A stretch of 26,746 nucleotides of DNA from JBBQER01 sp052148155 (lineage in GTDB: Bacteria > Actinomycetota > Acidimicrobiia > IMCC26256 > PALSA-610), in the NCBI GenBank assembly GCA_052148155.1, contig JBKQIY010000022.1, positions 1 through 26,746 of the forward strand, written 5' to 3'. The position numbers and the translations under genes are program-made. Shown here one piece after another: positions 7,904-14,702 of this stretch. The notes beneath the pieces were generated by a model that did no database searches, had not been told where the DNA came from, and saw nothing but the letters and a program-made list of their open reading frames with translations. Every line of letters begins with the position of its first letter. Position 1 is the first letter of the stretch.

Positions 7904-7960
7904 ACGTACGCGGCGCCGCCTCGACCGGAACTGCGGCTGCCGCGCGGAGCAACAACAGCT

Positions 7961-8599
7961 TCAGGGCCCATCGCTGAGCCAATCGCGCAGACGTCGCCAC
8001 GTCCGCTGCGCGGACTGTTGCAGTCGGATGTTTGTGGTTTCGGCCCGACGAGAGTTGACGTCTGAGCGTTTCTCGATCGCACGCCTGCCCTGTGCATTCG
8101 GGTTGGTGTTCGTCGGGTGAAATTCGTCGGGGCGAGCCATTTGGTTGCGTGCGGGGTGTGCCGCGGATGGGAGCGTGTCCCTTTCCGTCGCGTCGGAGAT
8201 CTCCGATGCTGCGAACACGGTCCCGCCCATCACTTGAGATGGTCCGGTCGACGGCGACGGTCGAGGCAGGCTCAGCGACGTGAGCGCTTCGATGATCGCC
8301 CGTCGCTCAAGTCGATCAGCTTCGATTTGTTCGGCGAGCAATGCGCACATCTCCGCGACCTGTTCGAGGCCACGTCCCACATCGATGGCGTGACCGATGA
8401 CCGAGGACCGCAACTGCTCGATTGCCGTTTCAGTTGACAACTGCGCCCGTTCTCGGTCTTCGCCGTCCGTCGACAACTGCAACTCGATCTGCGCGGTCGC
8501 TTCGGCGAGCATCGCGAGGGCGTTCCGGTCTGCAGCCCACATTTCGTCGCGTATCAGCTCGACCATACGCAGGTCTCGACGTTTTCGCCGACCGAACAT
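7961..8599 (-). CDS. Hypothetical helical/coiled-coil protein
   Basis: I do not recognise this 212-aa protein. Residues 1-110 are predicted helical and charged, with heptad-like Leu/Ile/Ala spacing (TAQIELQLSTDGEDRERAQL, LEQVAEMCALLAEQIEADRL), suggesting a coiled coil. The N-terminus is basic (MFGRRKRRDLR). Residues 115-185 are polar and probably disordered, and a basic amphipathic end follows (RTWRRLRDWLSD). There is no signal peptide or membrane segment. The start is supported by GGGGAG 9 nt before ATG 8599 on the minus strand, so unlike many neighbours it has a leader with a ribosome binding site. No gene nearby suggests a role. Confidence 0.6.
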   Translation of the reverse strand: MFGRRKRRDLRMVELIRDEMWAADRNALAMLAEATAQIELQLSTDGEDRERAQLSTETAIEQLRSSVIGHAIDVGRGLEQVAEMCALLAEQIEADRLERRAIIEALTSLSLPRPSPSTGPSQVMGGTVFAASEISDATERDTLPSAAHPARNQMARPDEFHPTNTNPNAQGRRAIEKRSDVNSRRAETTNIRLQQSAQRTWRRLRDWLSDGP

Positions 8600-8956
8600 T
8601 CGTGCTGTCTCCCCGATATCGTCAAAAATCGGTGCCGGTTGGTGACGACCACGCGGTCGTGGTGCAAGACCGTATGTTGATATCGCAACCGACAGCCATG
8701 CCGGTCGGTGTGGTTGCGCACTCGTCCGCCCGCGTCGCGCCGGTCAAAACGTGCTCCAGCGGGTTCCGCTGAGCTCGAGGAGTGGGCCCGAGGCTGCACT
8801 TACCGCCCAGCGTCATCGTGGCGTGGTGAGGAAGTGGCGGAGCGTGTTCGGTGTTTTGGGCGACGGTGCTCGTTCGCTGCGTGTGTGCAGAGCTGGCGCC
8901 ACAGCACACGTCAGGTCCCGACGGAGAAGTACTCCGCCAGGCAGGCGTTGGCCGAA
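8600..8956. other. Gene-poor stretch
   Basis: Upstream region of the helical-protein gene. Open frames on both strands here are rich in Arg, Ser and Cys, look like shadows and have no supported start. A GC-rich partial inverted repeat with ACCACG/CGTGGT arms lies near 8648-8663. I see nothing else that I can support. Confidence 0.5.
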
Positions 8957-9181
8957 CTAGGGGCCGCGATCCGAGACGGTCCTGAGCGCTCGGTAGGCGC
9001 GGAGGAGGGCTTCCTCGGTCGGGGCGACGGGCTGGCCACCCTGCTCGCACGCAGAGAGGAGATCGGCGAGCGCCGCTCGGAGTATTTCGGCTTTCGTCGC
9101 GTGCCGTTCGTTCGTCGCCGTGGCCGCCCACCGGTTTCTTCTTCGTGAGGGCCAAGGTTGGGTGTTGACGACCTCCGGCAT
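8957..9181 (-). CDS. Small hypothetical protein (74 aa)
   Basis: I do not recognise the family. The first 20 residues are basic and weakly protein-like, but from about residue 25 the sequence is convincing: ATKAEILRAALADLL followed by two more amphipathic helices (TEEALLRAYRALRTV), with most third codon positions G or C. The size and the T-K-A-E-I-L-R-A-A-L pattern recall small helical DNA-binding or antitoxin-like proteins, but no fold can be assigned. No partner toxin is adjacent. TAGGCT (9196-9191, minus strand) lies 9 nt before ATG 9181 and could be a -10 box for a nearly leaderless mRNA; there is no good ribosome binding site. Confidence 0.42.
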   Translation of the reverse strand: MPEVVNTQPWPSRRRNRWAATATNERHATKAEILRAALADLLSACEQGGQPVAPTEEALLRAYRALRTVSDRGP

Positions 9182-9696
9182 AACGGTCGGAGCCTACCGA
9201 CGGCTGACGTCGTGCCCGGGGACGGTGACACGCGCGCCTCGCCCGCTCGGCATGTGTCGCAGTGGGAGATTCGCCGAGTTCCCGGAGTTGCCGGCGGACC
9301 TGTCGCTCAGCACGACTGTGAAGCATTTTGCGGTTGTGCGCAGATGGTCGGGTATCAGCGCGTGTCGTTCCTGGAACCTCGTTTGCGTCGCCGACGGTCG
9401 GTCGAAACCTCATCCTCCAGCGCGCCGGCAATGTCACGGCCGAGGCAATGTCAGCGATGCGTTGACGATCATCACAGGCGGGCGTGCTCGGAAGGGTTGA
9501 ACGGTCGCGGCCCTTGACCCGCTGGGTGCGCGCCCAACAACAACGTCGGATGATCAACGCCGGAGGCCGGATCACTGTTCATCGGTTGCTCGCGCCCGTC
9601 GTGCTGGTGGCATCGTGGGGTGGTCGCGCGATGTTTGGTCCGAGCGTCGCGGTTCGTCTCAGCGGTCGGGGACGCGCAGGGCAGCCGACGGAAGTG
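9182..9696. other. Gene-poor stretch of about 515 nt
   Basis: Open frames on both strands have shadow-like composition (Arg, Ser, His, Gln rich, no hydrophobic core), and no start is supported. No RNA gene or repeat was recognised. It could be decayed coding sequence or regulatory DNA. Confidence 0.45.
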
Positions 9697-9882
9697 CTAC
9701 GGGACGAAACGGATGCTGCGATTGATCACGGCGGTCGCAATCTGAGCCAACGTCCGGCCGTCGGTCGCGGCCCGGTCCTTCATGAGCGCGATCGCCTCAT
9801 CGAACGTGTTGCAATCAGCTTGCACGGAAACCATTCCGGACGCCTGCGTCACCCTCTGACTGTGCGGTGATCCGTCGTCCAT
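9697..9882 (-). CDS. Minimal ANTAR-domain protein
   Basis: 61-aa protein that is almost only an ANTAR domain, the three-helix RNA-binding module of antitermination regulators. The match runs from residue 11 to 59: VTQASGMVSVQADCNTFDEA corresponds to the usual QAKGVLM...AD.AF segment, ALMKDRAATDGRTLAQIATAV to the second and third helices, and RSIRF closes the domain. ANTAR proteins normally carry a GAF, PAS or receiver domain in front, and none is visible here. ATG 9882 is the first ATG before the domain; the frame is open upstream with poor composition. A possible -10 (TATCTATTT) lies about 35 nt upstream. Its sensor partner, if any, is not next to it. Confidence 0.68.
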   Translation of the reverse strand: MDDGSPHSQRVTQASGMVSVQADCNTFDEAIALMKDRAATDGRTLAQIATAVINRSIRFVP

Positions 9883-9986
9883 CGGGTGCCACTCTCGGCG
9901 TTGTGCAGCAAATAGATAGGGCCGAAGTCCTCTACCGGCAAGTAGCTCACCGAACAGCACGACTCGGCCGTCGCACTGCGAAGACG

Positions 9987-10026
9987 CGACACGTCTCGGG
10001 GTCGCGCACGGCCCCGAGACGTGTCG
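9987..10026 (-). terminator. Strong hairpin, probable terminator of the secreted-protein gene
   Basis: A perfect 15-bp inverted repeat (CGACACGTCTCGGGG, 9987-10001, and its complement, 10012-10026) encloses a 10-nt loop. It starts 17 nt after the stop codon of the minus-strand secreted-protein gene. On the minus strand no U tract follows (only CGTCTTCG). On the plus strand GCGTTTT follows, but no gene reads into it from that side. U-poor terminators are common in high-GC actinobacteria. Confidence 0.6.
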
Positions 10027-10043
10027 GCGTTTTGGTGGTTCGG

Positions 10044-10562
10044 CTACGTGATCACGAACGGCTTCGTGCCCGTGATGGTCAGGTTCTTGATGGAACCGCC
10101 GGGTCCGGGCTTGCCGAGCTTCACCGTGACGGTGGTCGTCACCGTCGCGCCCAAGAACAGGCCTTTGCTCACCTTGCCCTTGACCGCCGCAGTGATAACG
10201 CCTTTGGTGACCTTGGTCGAGCTGCTCGCGGTGAAGGTCGTCGTCTTCTTCGTGTTCCACGTGACCGTGTCGTTGAGGTTCACTGGCTTGCCGCCGGCGA
10301 ATGTTGCAACGGTGATCGCCGCAGTCTTGATCGAGCCTTTACTGACCCCGCTGGTGACGCCGCCGCCTACGCAGCCTTTGATCGGCAAGCTGATGGTGAT
10401 CGTCTGCACGGTCGGTTTCGACGTCAGCCCTGGCGCGATGGTGATCGTGCCGCTCGGCTTCGCGCACGTCGTCCCGGCTGCTGCGCCCGCAGGTCCAGCA
10501 GTCAGTACTGCCATCGGGGCCAGCAAAGCGACGGCCATCGTGAACACACACGTCTTCCTCAT
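10044..10562 (-). CDS. Secreted hypothetical protein, Thr/Val/Lys-rich beta type
   Basis: 172-aa protein with a clear Sec signal peptide: MRKTCVF, a hydrophobic core MAVALLAPMAVL and a small-residue cleavage region AGPAGAAAG around residue 28. The mature part is rich in Thr, Val, Gly and Lys in alternating patterns (TITISLPIKG, TVTWNTKKTTTFTASSSTK, VTTTVTVKLGK), suggesting an all-beta extracellular domain. It has two mature cysteines that could pair and no catalytic motif. ATG 10562 is preferred over an upstream in-frame ATG (10589) because GAGGGGA lies 7-8 nt before it and the signal peptide begins there. It is followed by a strong hairpin. Function is unknown; an exported or wall-associated protein is the most that can be said. 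Confidence 0.75.
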   Translation of the reverse strand: MRKTCVFTMAVALLAPMAVLTAGPAGAAAGTTCAKPSGTITIAPGLTSKPTVQTITISLPIKGCVGGGVTSGVSKGSIKTAAITVATFAGGKPVNLNDTVTWNTKKTTTFTASSSTKVTKGVITAAVKGKVSKGLFLGATVTTTVTVKLGKPGPGGSIKNLTITGTKPFVIT

Positions 10563-10607
10563 CCAACTTCCCCTCTCGTAGATCGACACCTACACACAAT
10601 TGTCAAC

Positions 10608-10943
10608 ATGGCCGCGCCTGTCGTGGGGCACCACTTGGTGCTCAACCCTGTCATCGTTCAGGCCAGCAAAAGGAAACAGGCGCAACCGTTTGTGCCGGCT
10701 TCCCGAAGCGGCGCTGCGAGCACAACACCGCTGTGTGTGTTCGGACTCGAACTTGTTGCGCTGCGACAAGGTTGGTGTCGTTCGTGCGGCTGGCACCTCG
10801 ACCTGACTGAATCGCGCCAAGGCATCAATGACGCGATGGCGACGGAGTGGCACCGCGACGGCTCCCGCCCGCCGCGCCGAACGGCGCCGATCGCCGCGGA
10901 GGAGGCGGCTCCCACCGCAGGGGAACATGCGCTTCGCTGCTGA
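10608..10943 (+). CDS. Possible small protein with a CxxC-type motif
   Basis: Low-confidence candidate of 111 aa. The first 45 residues are weak, but the stretch after about residue 50 looks like real protein: GWCRSCGWHLDLTESRQGI followed by NDAMATEWHRDGSRPPRR, with three Trp, a Cys-x2-Cys and good third-position G/C. An internal GTG near 10731 may be the true start. There is no ribosome binding site and no recognised family. It is divergent from the secreted-protein gene. Confidence 0.3.
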   Translation: MAAPVVGHHLVLNPVIVQASKRKQAQPFVPASRSGAASTTPLCVFGLELVALRQGWCRSCGWHLDLTESRQGINDAMATEWHRDGSRPPRRTAPIAAEEAAPTAGEHALRC

Positions 10944-11180
10944 TCTCCGTGAGGGACGAACCAGGTCGGTCGCTTCCGGCACGGACAGGTTGTTGCGCGC
11001 GTCGGGCGCGCTCGCCGCGGCGAGCGCCGCGGAGGACTGCTGTCGGTGTTTGGCGTCTTCCGGGCGAGCGCAGCCCGCGAGGTCGCTGAGCGCAGCGGTT
11101 GTCGGGTGTTTCCATCGTTGGTGGTCCCGGGTGACGGCTCGGTTCAACACGCATGGGCTGGGCGGTCGTAGTCTCGGCTT
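10944..11180. other. Intergenic region with a 20-bp palindrome
   Basis: No supported gene. It contains the perfect palindrome GCGCTCGCCGCGGCGAGCGC (11008-11027) and, at its right end, the -10 box of the MaoC gene. If the candidate CDS at 10608 is not real, the gene-free stretch runs from 10563. Confidence 0.5.
11169..11174 (+). promoter_or_regulatory. -10 box for the MaoC hydratase gene
   Basis: TAGTCT lies exactly 6 nt before GTG 11181, which fits a leaderless transcript starting at the start codon. A weak -35-like TTCAAC is at 11143-11148. Confidence 0.5.
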
Positions 11181-11690
11181 GTGACCGTTTACGAGCGTCC
11201 TTTCGGTCGTTACTTCGAAGACTTCGAGGTCGGCGACGTCTATAAGCACTGGCCGGGCAAGACCATCACCGAGGCCGACGATCATCTGTTTTGCATGATC
11301 ACGATGAACCATCATCCGTTGCACACTGACGCCTGGTACGGCGAAACGCAGACCCAGTTCGCCAAGAACGTCGTGGTCGGCAACCTCGTGTACAGCCTCG
11401 TGCTCGGTATGTCGGTGCCGGACGTGAGCGGGGTCGCGATCGCGAACCTCGAAGTGGAGACCCTCCAACACAAGCGGCCGACGTTCCACGGCGACACGAT
11501 CTACGCCGAGACGAAGGTGCTCGACATTCGGGAGTCGCAGAGCAAGCCCGACCGCGGTGTGATCACGGTCGAGACGTGGGGCTTTAATCAACGCGGGGAA
11601 GAGGTCTGCTACTTCCGCCGCCGAGTGATGGTTCCCAAACGTGCAGCTGCCAAGCCTCGCCTACGCCCCTACACGTCACCGTCCGAATAA
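11181..11690 (+). CDS. MaoC-like dehydratase/hydratase (Rv2499c type)
   Basis: 169-aa hot-dog fold protein that likely hydrates an enoyl-CoA. It follows the itaconyl/mesaconyl-CoA hydratase pattern: GRYFEDFEVGDVYKHWPGKT at the N-terminus, then the active-site segment MITMNHHPLHTDAWY, VVGNLVYSLVLGMSV, RPTFHGDTIYAET, RESQSKPDRGVITV and NQRGEEV. The strict hydratase motif GD.NP.H is replaced by MNHHPLH, as is usual in this subgroup. GTG 11181 starts the family's N-terminus and sits 6 nt after a -10 box, with no ribosome binding site. The partners of Rv2499c in mycobacteria are not next to it here, so the exact substrate is open. Confidence 0.85.
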   Translation: MTVYERPFGRYFEDFEVGDVYKHWPGKTITEADDHLFCMITMNHHPLHTDAWYGETQTQFAKNVVVGNLVYSLVLGMSVPDVSGVAIANLEVETLQHKRPTFHGDTIYAETKVLDIRESQSKPDRGVITVETWGFNQRGEEVCYFRRRVMVPKRAAAKPRLRPYTSPSE

Positions 11691-11773
11691 GGCACACGGT
11701 GGCCAACCGGAGAATCCGGGTCGATTCCACGACGTCGGGTTAGCGTCATGCGATCCCGAACTGAGGAGCTTGT

Positions 11774-12427
11774 GTGAACGACCTTCCGCCGCCACCGTAC
11801 GGAGCTGTTCCTCCAGGGTACGGAAGTCCGCCCGTCGGGACTGCACTTTCGTACGGTTTCAACAAGTACTTCGCCAACGTCGGACCTGTGCTCGCCGTGA
11901 TCGCGGTCGCGATCGTGGCGCAGCTCGTCGTGCAACTCGTCGAGCTGTCGGTGACGTCCGTGGTCGGGCGGCTGTTTTTCACCATTGTCGGTCTCGTGGT
12001 CGGCGCCATCGTCAGTCTCGGCATCTACAAGACGGCGTTGATGATCACCGCGGGATCGAGGCCGACGATCGGTGAAGCCTTCAGTTTCGACCGATGGGGT
12101 GAATGGCTCGGATTCTCAATCGTGTACGGACTGATGGTCGGCGTGGGCCTGGCCTTGTGCATTCTTCCCGGCCTGTGTGTGCTCGCGTTTTTCGGCATGG
12201 CGCCGTACTTCTTCATTGATCGACGCATGAGCCTCCGTGAGTCCCTCACGGCCAGCGCTCAAGCGGCATCGAGTCGCGGGTTCGCGATTCCGGTGATCCT
12301 GTCGATCGTCGTGGGTGCGCTCGGACTCGTCGCGTGCGGCATCGGCGTGTTCGTCACCGCTCCGGCCGCGTACATCGCGGTCGCGTTCTTGTACCGAAAC
12401 GCGGCGGGTCAGCCCGTCGCGCCGTAG
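11774..12427 (+). CDS. Multi-pass membrane protein with proline-rich N-terminus
   Basis: 217-aa protein. Residues 1-20 are Pro/Gly/Tyr rich (PPPPYGAVPPGYGSPP), a tail common on actinobacterial membrane proteins. Five or six hydrophobic segments follow (for example VLAVIAVAIVAQLVVQLVEL and GLMVGVGLALCILPGLCVLA), with SLRESLTASAQA between two of them. This layout resembles widespread integral membrane proteins of unknown function. GTG 11774 has a good ribosome binding site: GAGGAG with 5 nt spacing. A likely -10 (TAGCGT, 11741-11746) gives a leader of about 20 nt. The HIT gene begins 9 nt downstream, so the two are probably co-transcribed. Confidence 0.8.
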   Translation: MNDLPPPPYGAVPPGYGSPPVGTALSYGFNKYFANVGPVLAVIAVAIVAQLVVQLVELSVTSVVGRLFFTIVGLVVGAIVSLGIYKTALMITAGSRPTIGEAFSFDRWGEWLGFSIVYGLMVGVGLALCILPGLCVLAFFGMAPYFFIDRRMSLRESLTASAQAASSRGFAIPVILSIVVGALGLVACGIGVFVTAPAAYIAVAFLYRNAAGQPVAP

Positions 12428-12436
12428 GTCGTTCGC

Positions 12437-12859
12437 GTGGCTGGTGGCGATTGCGTGTTCTGCGCAGTCGTTGCCGGGCACGAGCGGTCGCACGTCGTGC
12501 TCGACGAACCCGAGGTCGTCGCGTTCCTCGACCATCGGCCAGTCTTTAAAGGCCATGTCCTCGTGATCCCGCGCCAGCATGTCGTGACGTTGCCTGAGCT
12601 CCCGACGGAACTGTTCGCCCCTCTGTTCGGTGCTGTCGCCCGATGTTGCACCGCGGTCGTCGACGCGCTCGGAGCCGACGGATCGTGGGTGGCCGAGAAC
12701 AACGTCGTCAGTCAAGCCGTGCCGCACCTGCACGTGCACGTCGTCCCGCGTCGGCGGGGTGACGGGCTGCGCGGCTTTTTCTGGCCACGGAACAAGTACG
12801 CGGGCGAGGCCGAGATGGCCGAATATGCGACCCGTCTCCGTTCCGCGCTCGAGTCGTGA
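12437..12859 (+). CDS. HIT-family (histidine triad) nucleotide hydrolase
   Basis: 140-aa cytosolic protein of the HINT/Fhit superfamily, which hydrolyses nucleoside phosphoramidates or dinucleotides. The triad is HLHVHVV with His97, His99 and His101. The N-terminal CVFC (Cys6, Cys9) is the zinc-binding pair of one HIT subgroup, and GHVLVIPRQHV is the standard core strand. The C-terminus (GFFWPRNKYAGEAEMAEYATRL) matches the actinobacterial subgroup. The start is GTG 12437, directly before the CVFC motif, 9 nt after the membrane-protein stop. It converges on the MerR remnant with a 4-nt gap. Confidence 0.92.
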   Translation: MAGGDCVFCAVVAGHERSHVVLDEPEVVAFLDHRPVFKGHVLVIPRQHVVTLPELPTELFAPLFGAVARCCTAVVDALGADGSWVAENNVVSQAVPHLHVHVVPRRRGDGLRGFFWPRNKYAGEAEMAEYATRLRSALES

Positions 12860-12863
12860 CGTT

Positions 12864-13693
12864 TCAGCGCAAGGGGACCGCGAAGTCACATTCCGGTCGG
12901 CTGTCAGCGGTAATCGGCGGGTGGGCGAGGAAGGTCACCCGCACACCCAAGCTGGCAGGCTCGCGGTGGTGTTCGTCACCCCAGGTCCGCATCGTCTCGT
13001 AGACAACCTGCCACTGCGTGGCCGTAATTTCGGTCTGGCCCAGCCGGATGAAGGCTTCTTCGTGCCCAGGTTCAGTGCGCAAGGCGAGCGAGGGAAATTT
13101 CGCTGCGATCTCATCGGCCGCGTCGTCCGGCACTGGACGGCACCATTCGATCGGGCCGTCGCTGTCGTCGTTGACCTGCCCGTAATAGATCACGAACGCG
13201 GCTCCGGCGATGCCGTCCACCCTCGGCACCGTCGCGTCCCGGAATCGGTTGACGAAATCCTTCCCGAGCGCGAATGCTCCCGCTTCGCCGTCCACATGTC
13301 GCAGCAGGCAGAGCACACGACGCGCCGGGATCTTTCGGTGGCAACCTCATACATGACCGTCCTCGTTTCGTTCGAACTGTTCATCAGGTAGTCGGCCAGT
13401 TCGCGGCGAGCACTGTGCTCGTCCTCGGCAGCCGTCCAGTACGCGCGGATGTATGCCGCCGCATCGCCCGGATCGAGTCCGAGGATCACGCGGATCTGCA
13501 CCAACGGCACGCCGATCTGTCGGAGTGACGCGACCAGCCGAGCCTGATCGAGCTGTCCGGGCGCATAGAAGCGGTAGCCCGAATCCGGGTCGACACGGGC
13601 GGGCGGCAACCGCCCCAGCTCCTCGTACAGTCGCAGCGCCTTGGGCGACAGCCGCGACCGTCGAGCGAACTCACCGATGCTGACGAGACACAC
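12864..13693 (-). pseudogene. MerR-family regulator with GyrI-like ligand domain, frameshifted
   Basis: Two overlapping frames together make one MerR regulator. Frame A, from GTG 13693 (GGGAGAG 7 nt upstream), gives the winged helix (SIGEFARRSRLSPKALRLYEE, GYRFYAPGQLDQARLVASLR) and the dimer helix to MYEVAT. Frame B, ending at 12864, gives RKIPARRVLCLLRHVDG and a GyrI-like domain (FVIYYGQV...GPIEWCRPVP). Frame B has a TGA just upstream (at tatGAggt), so the switch must lie in about 13330-13347. Restoring one base there yields the continuous EVAT-RKIPARR expected of the family. As read, the product from GTG 13693 would lose the ligand domain and end in an unrelated tail. A recent mutation and a sequencing error are both possible. 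Confidence 0.78.
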
Positions 13694-14135
13694 GGACGAC
13701 TCTCCCTCGTTCCGGACGAACGCCCGGCTGGACAAACTGTGCGCTCTGTCCCATGGGCAAGGTCAACCGGGCGGCCGCGCGCCGAAAAGAACCGCAGGTC
13801 GCGTCCGGCCCGGGGTCAACGGCCGGGAACGATCGTGCCGCAGTGCCACGCGCACGAGCCGGCCGTGCGTTGCCCATGCCGGAGCTTCCCGGCGTCGACG
13901 GCGGATGGCTTCGGGGCTCGACACCACTTTTCGGCCGGGGACGGCGATCGTGTGACCGATCCGTCGGCGGTGCTCGCCGTGGCGACCATCTGCCCTCGTG
14001 TGCGTGCGGCCGTCCTGGGCATGCCAGTGCCCGGCCGGACGGGCCGGTGCCGACGGGAACAGGTCGCTGGCGCGACCGAATCTCCGATGTCCGCCTCCCA
14101 GTCTCCCCGGCGGTCCGCCGATCGTGTTTACAGCC
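13694..14135. other. Gene-poor stretch between the MerR remnant and the next gene
   Basis: About 440 nt. Frames on both strands are open for up to 130-170 codons but are dominated by Arg, Pro, Ser and Gly, lack hydrophobic cores and have no supported starts. No repeat or RNA gene was recognised. Confidence 0.5.
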
Positions 14136-14164
14136 TTGACTCAAGTACAAAGTAATGATGTAAT
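14136..14164 (+). promoter_or_regulatory. Near-consensus promoter with direct repeats
   Basis: TTGACT (14136-14141), a 17-nt spacer and TGTAAT (14159-14164), then exactly 6 nt to ATG 14171. The stretch is strikingly AT-rich for this window. The direct repeat GTAATGAT/GTAATGAC (14152-14159 and 14160-14167) overlaps the -10 box and could be an operator. Confidence 0.7.
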
Positions 14165-14170
14165 GACCAC

Positions 14171-14698
14171 ATGACATTCGACACGAGATCCCAGGATTTG
14201 GCCGCGTTCTTCGCCGGGCGGCTCCCCGACGACTGGTTCACCGAGCCGCCCGAAGTGACCGCCGACCGAGAAGAAATCCTCGTCGTCGGCCGGGTGGGCG
14301 AGCCCGAGTACCCACACGATGCCGACGACGCAGCTCGAGCCGCGACCCGACAAGCGCGCATTCAACGATTCCGCGAAGACACCCGCGAGCAGCGGATGAA
14401 GATCGCCGACGAGGCCGAACAGCGCACCGGACGCAAGGTCGCGTGGGGCGCCCGCTGCGGCGACGAACGACGAGTGTTCACCGCGCTCGCGGTGCCGGTG
14501 ATGACCCGTCTACGCATGTCGGAACGGCAAATACTCGACACACTGGTAGGCGCCGGCGTCGCGCGGAGCCGCTCCGACGCGCTCGCATGGTGCGTGCGAC
14601 TCGTGCGCGACCACGAAGGCGAATGGATCGGTCAGCTCCGCGACGCGCTCGTTGCAGTCGACGAAGCTCGGGCCAACGGCCCAAAGTCCTCGAAGTGA
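14171..14698 (+). CDS. Conserved actinobacterial hypothetical protein
   Basis: 175-aa cytosolic protein. The layout resembles a conserved actinobacterial family of unknown function: N-terminal FFAGRLPDDWFTEPPEVTAD, a strand motif EEILVVGRVGEPE, a basic helix QARIQRFREDTREQRMKIAD, then GRKVAWGARCGDERRVFTAL. The C-terminal segment MTRLRMSERQILDTLVGAGV plus ARSRSDALAWCVRLV looks like a helical, possibly DNA-binding module (the SRSDAL...C pattern resembles ribbon-helix-helix proteins). That fold is a guess. The start is fixed by the promoter, whose -10 box is 6 nt before the ATG, with no ribosome binding site. It converges on the ABC permease gene. Confidence 0.82.
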   Translation: MTFDTRSQDLAAFFAGRLPDDWFTEPPEVTADREEILVVGRVGEPEYPHDADDAARAATRQARIQRFREDTREQRMKIADEAEQRTGRKVAWGARCGDERRVFTALAVPVMTRLRMSERQILDTLVGAGVARSRSDALAWCVRLVRDHEGEWIGQLRDALVAVDEARANGPKSSK

Positions 14699-14702
14699 TC
14701 CG

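Noticed and set aside
9987..10026. Hairpin as a target of the nearby ANTAR protein
   Set aside because: ANTAR targets are two short stem-loops with small hexaloops carrying conserved A and G. This is one long 15-bp stem with a 10-nt loop.
10590..11591. Minus-strand open frame of 333 codons opposite the MaoC gene
   Set aside because: Its first half is the antisense of a well-supported MaoC gene and the rest is Arg/Ala-rich without a fold.
13753..14139. Plus-strand frame starting MGKVNRAAARRK
   Set aside because: The start looks like a small basic protein, but the rest is Arg, Gly, Pro and Ser rich with no core, and there is no ribosome binding site or promoter box.
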